This document shows, piece by piece, positions 16,371-16,591 of a stretch of DNA of 16,591 nucleotides. The notes beneath the pieces were generated by a model. It saw nothing but the letters and a program-made list of their open reading frames with translations. It searched no databases and was not told the origin of the DNA. Location: contig JALLBK010000912.1 in NCBI GenBank assembly GCA_036940085.1, positions 1 to 16,591 on the forward strand. Direction: 5' to 3'. Position 1 is the first letter of the stretch, and each line of letters starts with the position of its first letter. Origin of the DNA: Discostella pseudostelligera (taxonomy: Eukaryota; Bacillariophyta; Thalassiosirophyceae; Thalassiosirales; Thalassiosiraceae). The translations under genes were made by a program, and so were the position numbers.

Positions 16371-16520
16371 TTGGTGATTGGGCAGCAGAAGACCTTGACC
16401 CCTAAGTGTTGCAGCAGCAGAAGATTCAGACCACATGGAAATTTCAGCAGACAAAGACCTGGACCACCTGGGTGTTTCAGCAGCTAAAGACATGGAAACA
16501 GGTCTTTTGTCAGAGGACCA
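16371..16520 (+). repeat. 10-codon repeat tail, copy 2
   Basis: Near-copy of 12716-12860 that keeps the AAEDLD, AAAED and KDLDHLGVSAA units. It has a TAA in the first unit and small indels, so it is non-coding as it stands. Similarity to copy 1 stops at CAGAGGACC. Confidence 0.8.
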
Positions 16521-16591
16521 TGTATTAGCGTTTAGCCGCGGCGCAAAAAACAAGGTTTAAAACCGCGACCTTAAGGGTTTAACCATTTTTT
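16521..16591. other. Unique sequence at the window end
   Basis: Begins exactly where the duplicated tail ends. It contains GCCGCGGC and two GGTTTAA words around CCTTAAGG, and may be the edge of another repeat. It is truncated by the window. Confidence 0.4.

Noticed and set aside
16530..16591. Telomere-like or MITE end at the right edge
   Set aside because: Only a few GGTTTAA words are present, with no TTAGGG array and no terminal inverted repeat visible within the window.

Overview
The window looks like nuclear DNA of a diatom, probably a centric one. The reasons are short GT-AG introns, a plastid-type bipartite presequence with a diatom-style SAW cleavage motif, and a Ty1/copia retrotransposon with the DNQST protease and divergent integrase found in diatom copia (CoDi-type) elements. 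The assignment rests on features I recognise, not on a search.

Layout, left to right. 1-1854 is gene-poor, with a purine-rich stretch that switches to a pyrimidine-rich one and a (CCT)n tract. 1855-2845 (+) is a DUF347/COG4705-type membrane protein split by a one-base frameshift. 3577-4934 (+) is a presequence-bearing fusion of a SlyD-like FKBP prolyl isomerase and methionine sulfoxide reductase A. It has one clear intron, one in-frame stop, and a lost C-terminus near an ambiguous base. 5372-6412 (+) is a broken gene for an acidic single-pass membrane protein with an internal tandem duplication. 6510-11859 (-) is a complete Ty1/copia element with 165-bp LTRs and intact gag and pol. It abuts a 60-bp hairpin-bearing minisatellite (11860-12716) followed by a 10-codon repeat tail. 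12870-13775 is AT-rich and apparently empty. 13776-13982 (-) is a weak small ORF. 14650-15412 (+) looks like a decayed spliced gene for an acidic, lysine-rich protein. 15839-16520 is a second copy of the minisatellite plus tail, and the window ends in a different sequence.

The retroelement is the most interesting system. Its RNA has a 15-nt segment just downstream of the 5' LTR that is perfectly complementary to a segment inside the LTR, which suggests self-priming or a half-tRNA-Arg(UCU) primer. The gag AUG sits in the loop of a 7-bp hairpin. Gag ends at CUU-UGA-G, the same +1 shifty stop used by bacterial release factor 2, exactly where a +1 shift would fuse Gag to Pol. The upstream LTR carries a TATA box beside a perfect 12-bp G-box palindrome.

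The host genes carry several lesions each, while about 5 kb of retroelement coding sequence has none. This argues for real local decay rather than uniformly poor sequence, although homopolymer-type errors cannot be excluded for individual breaks.
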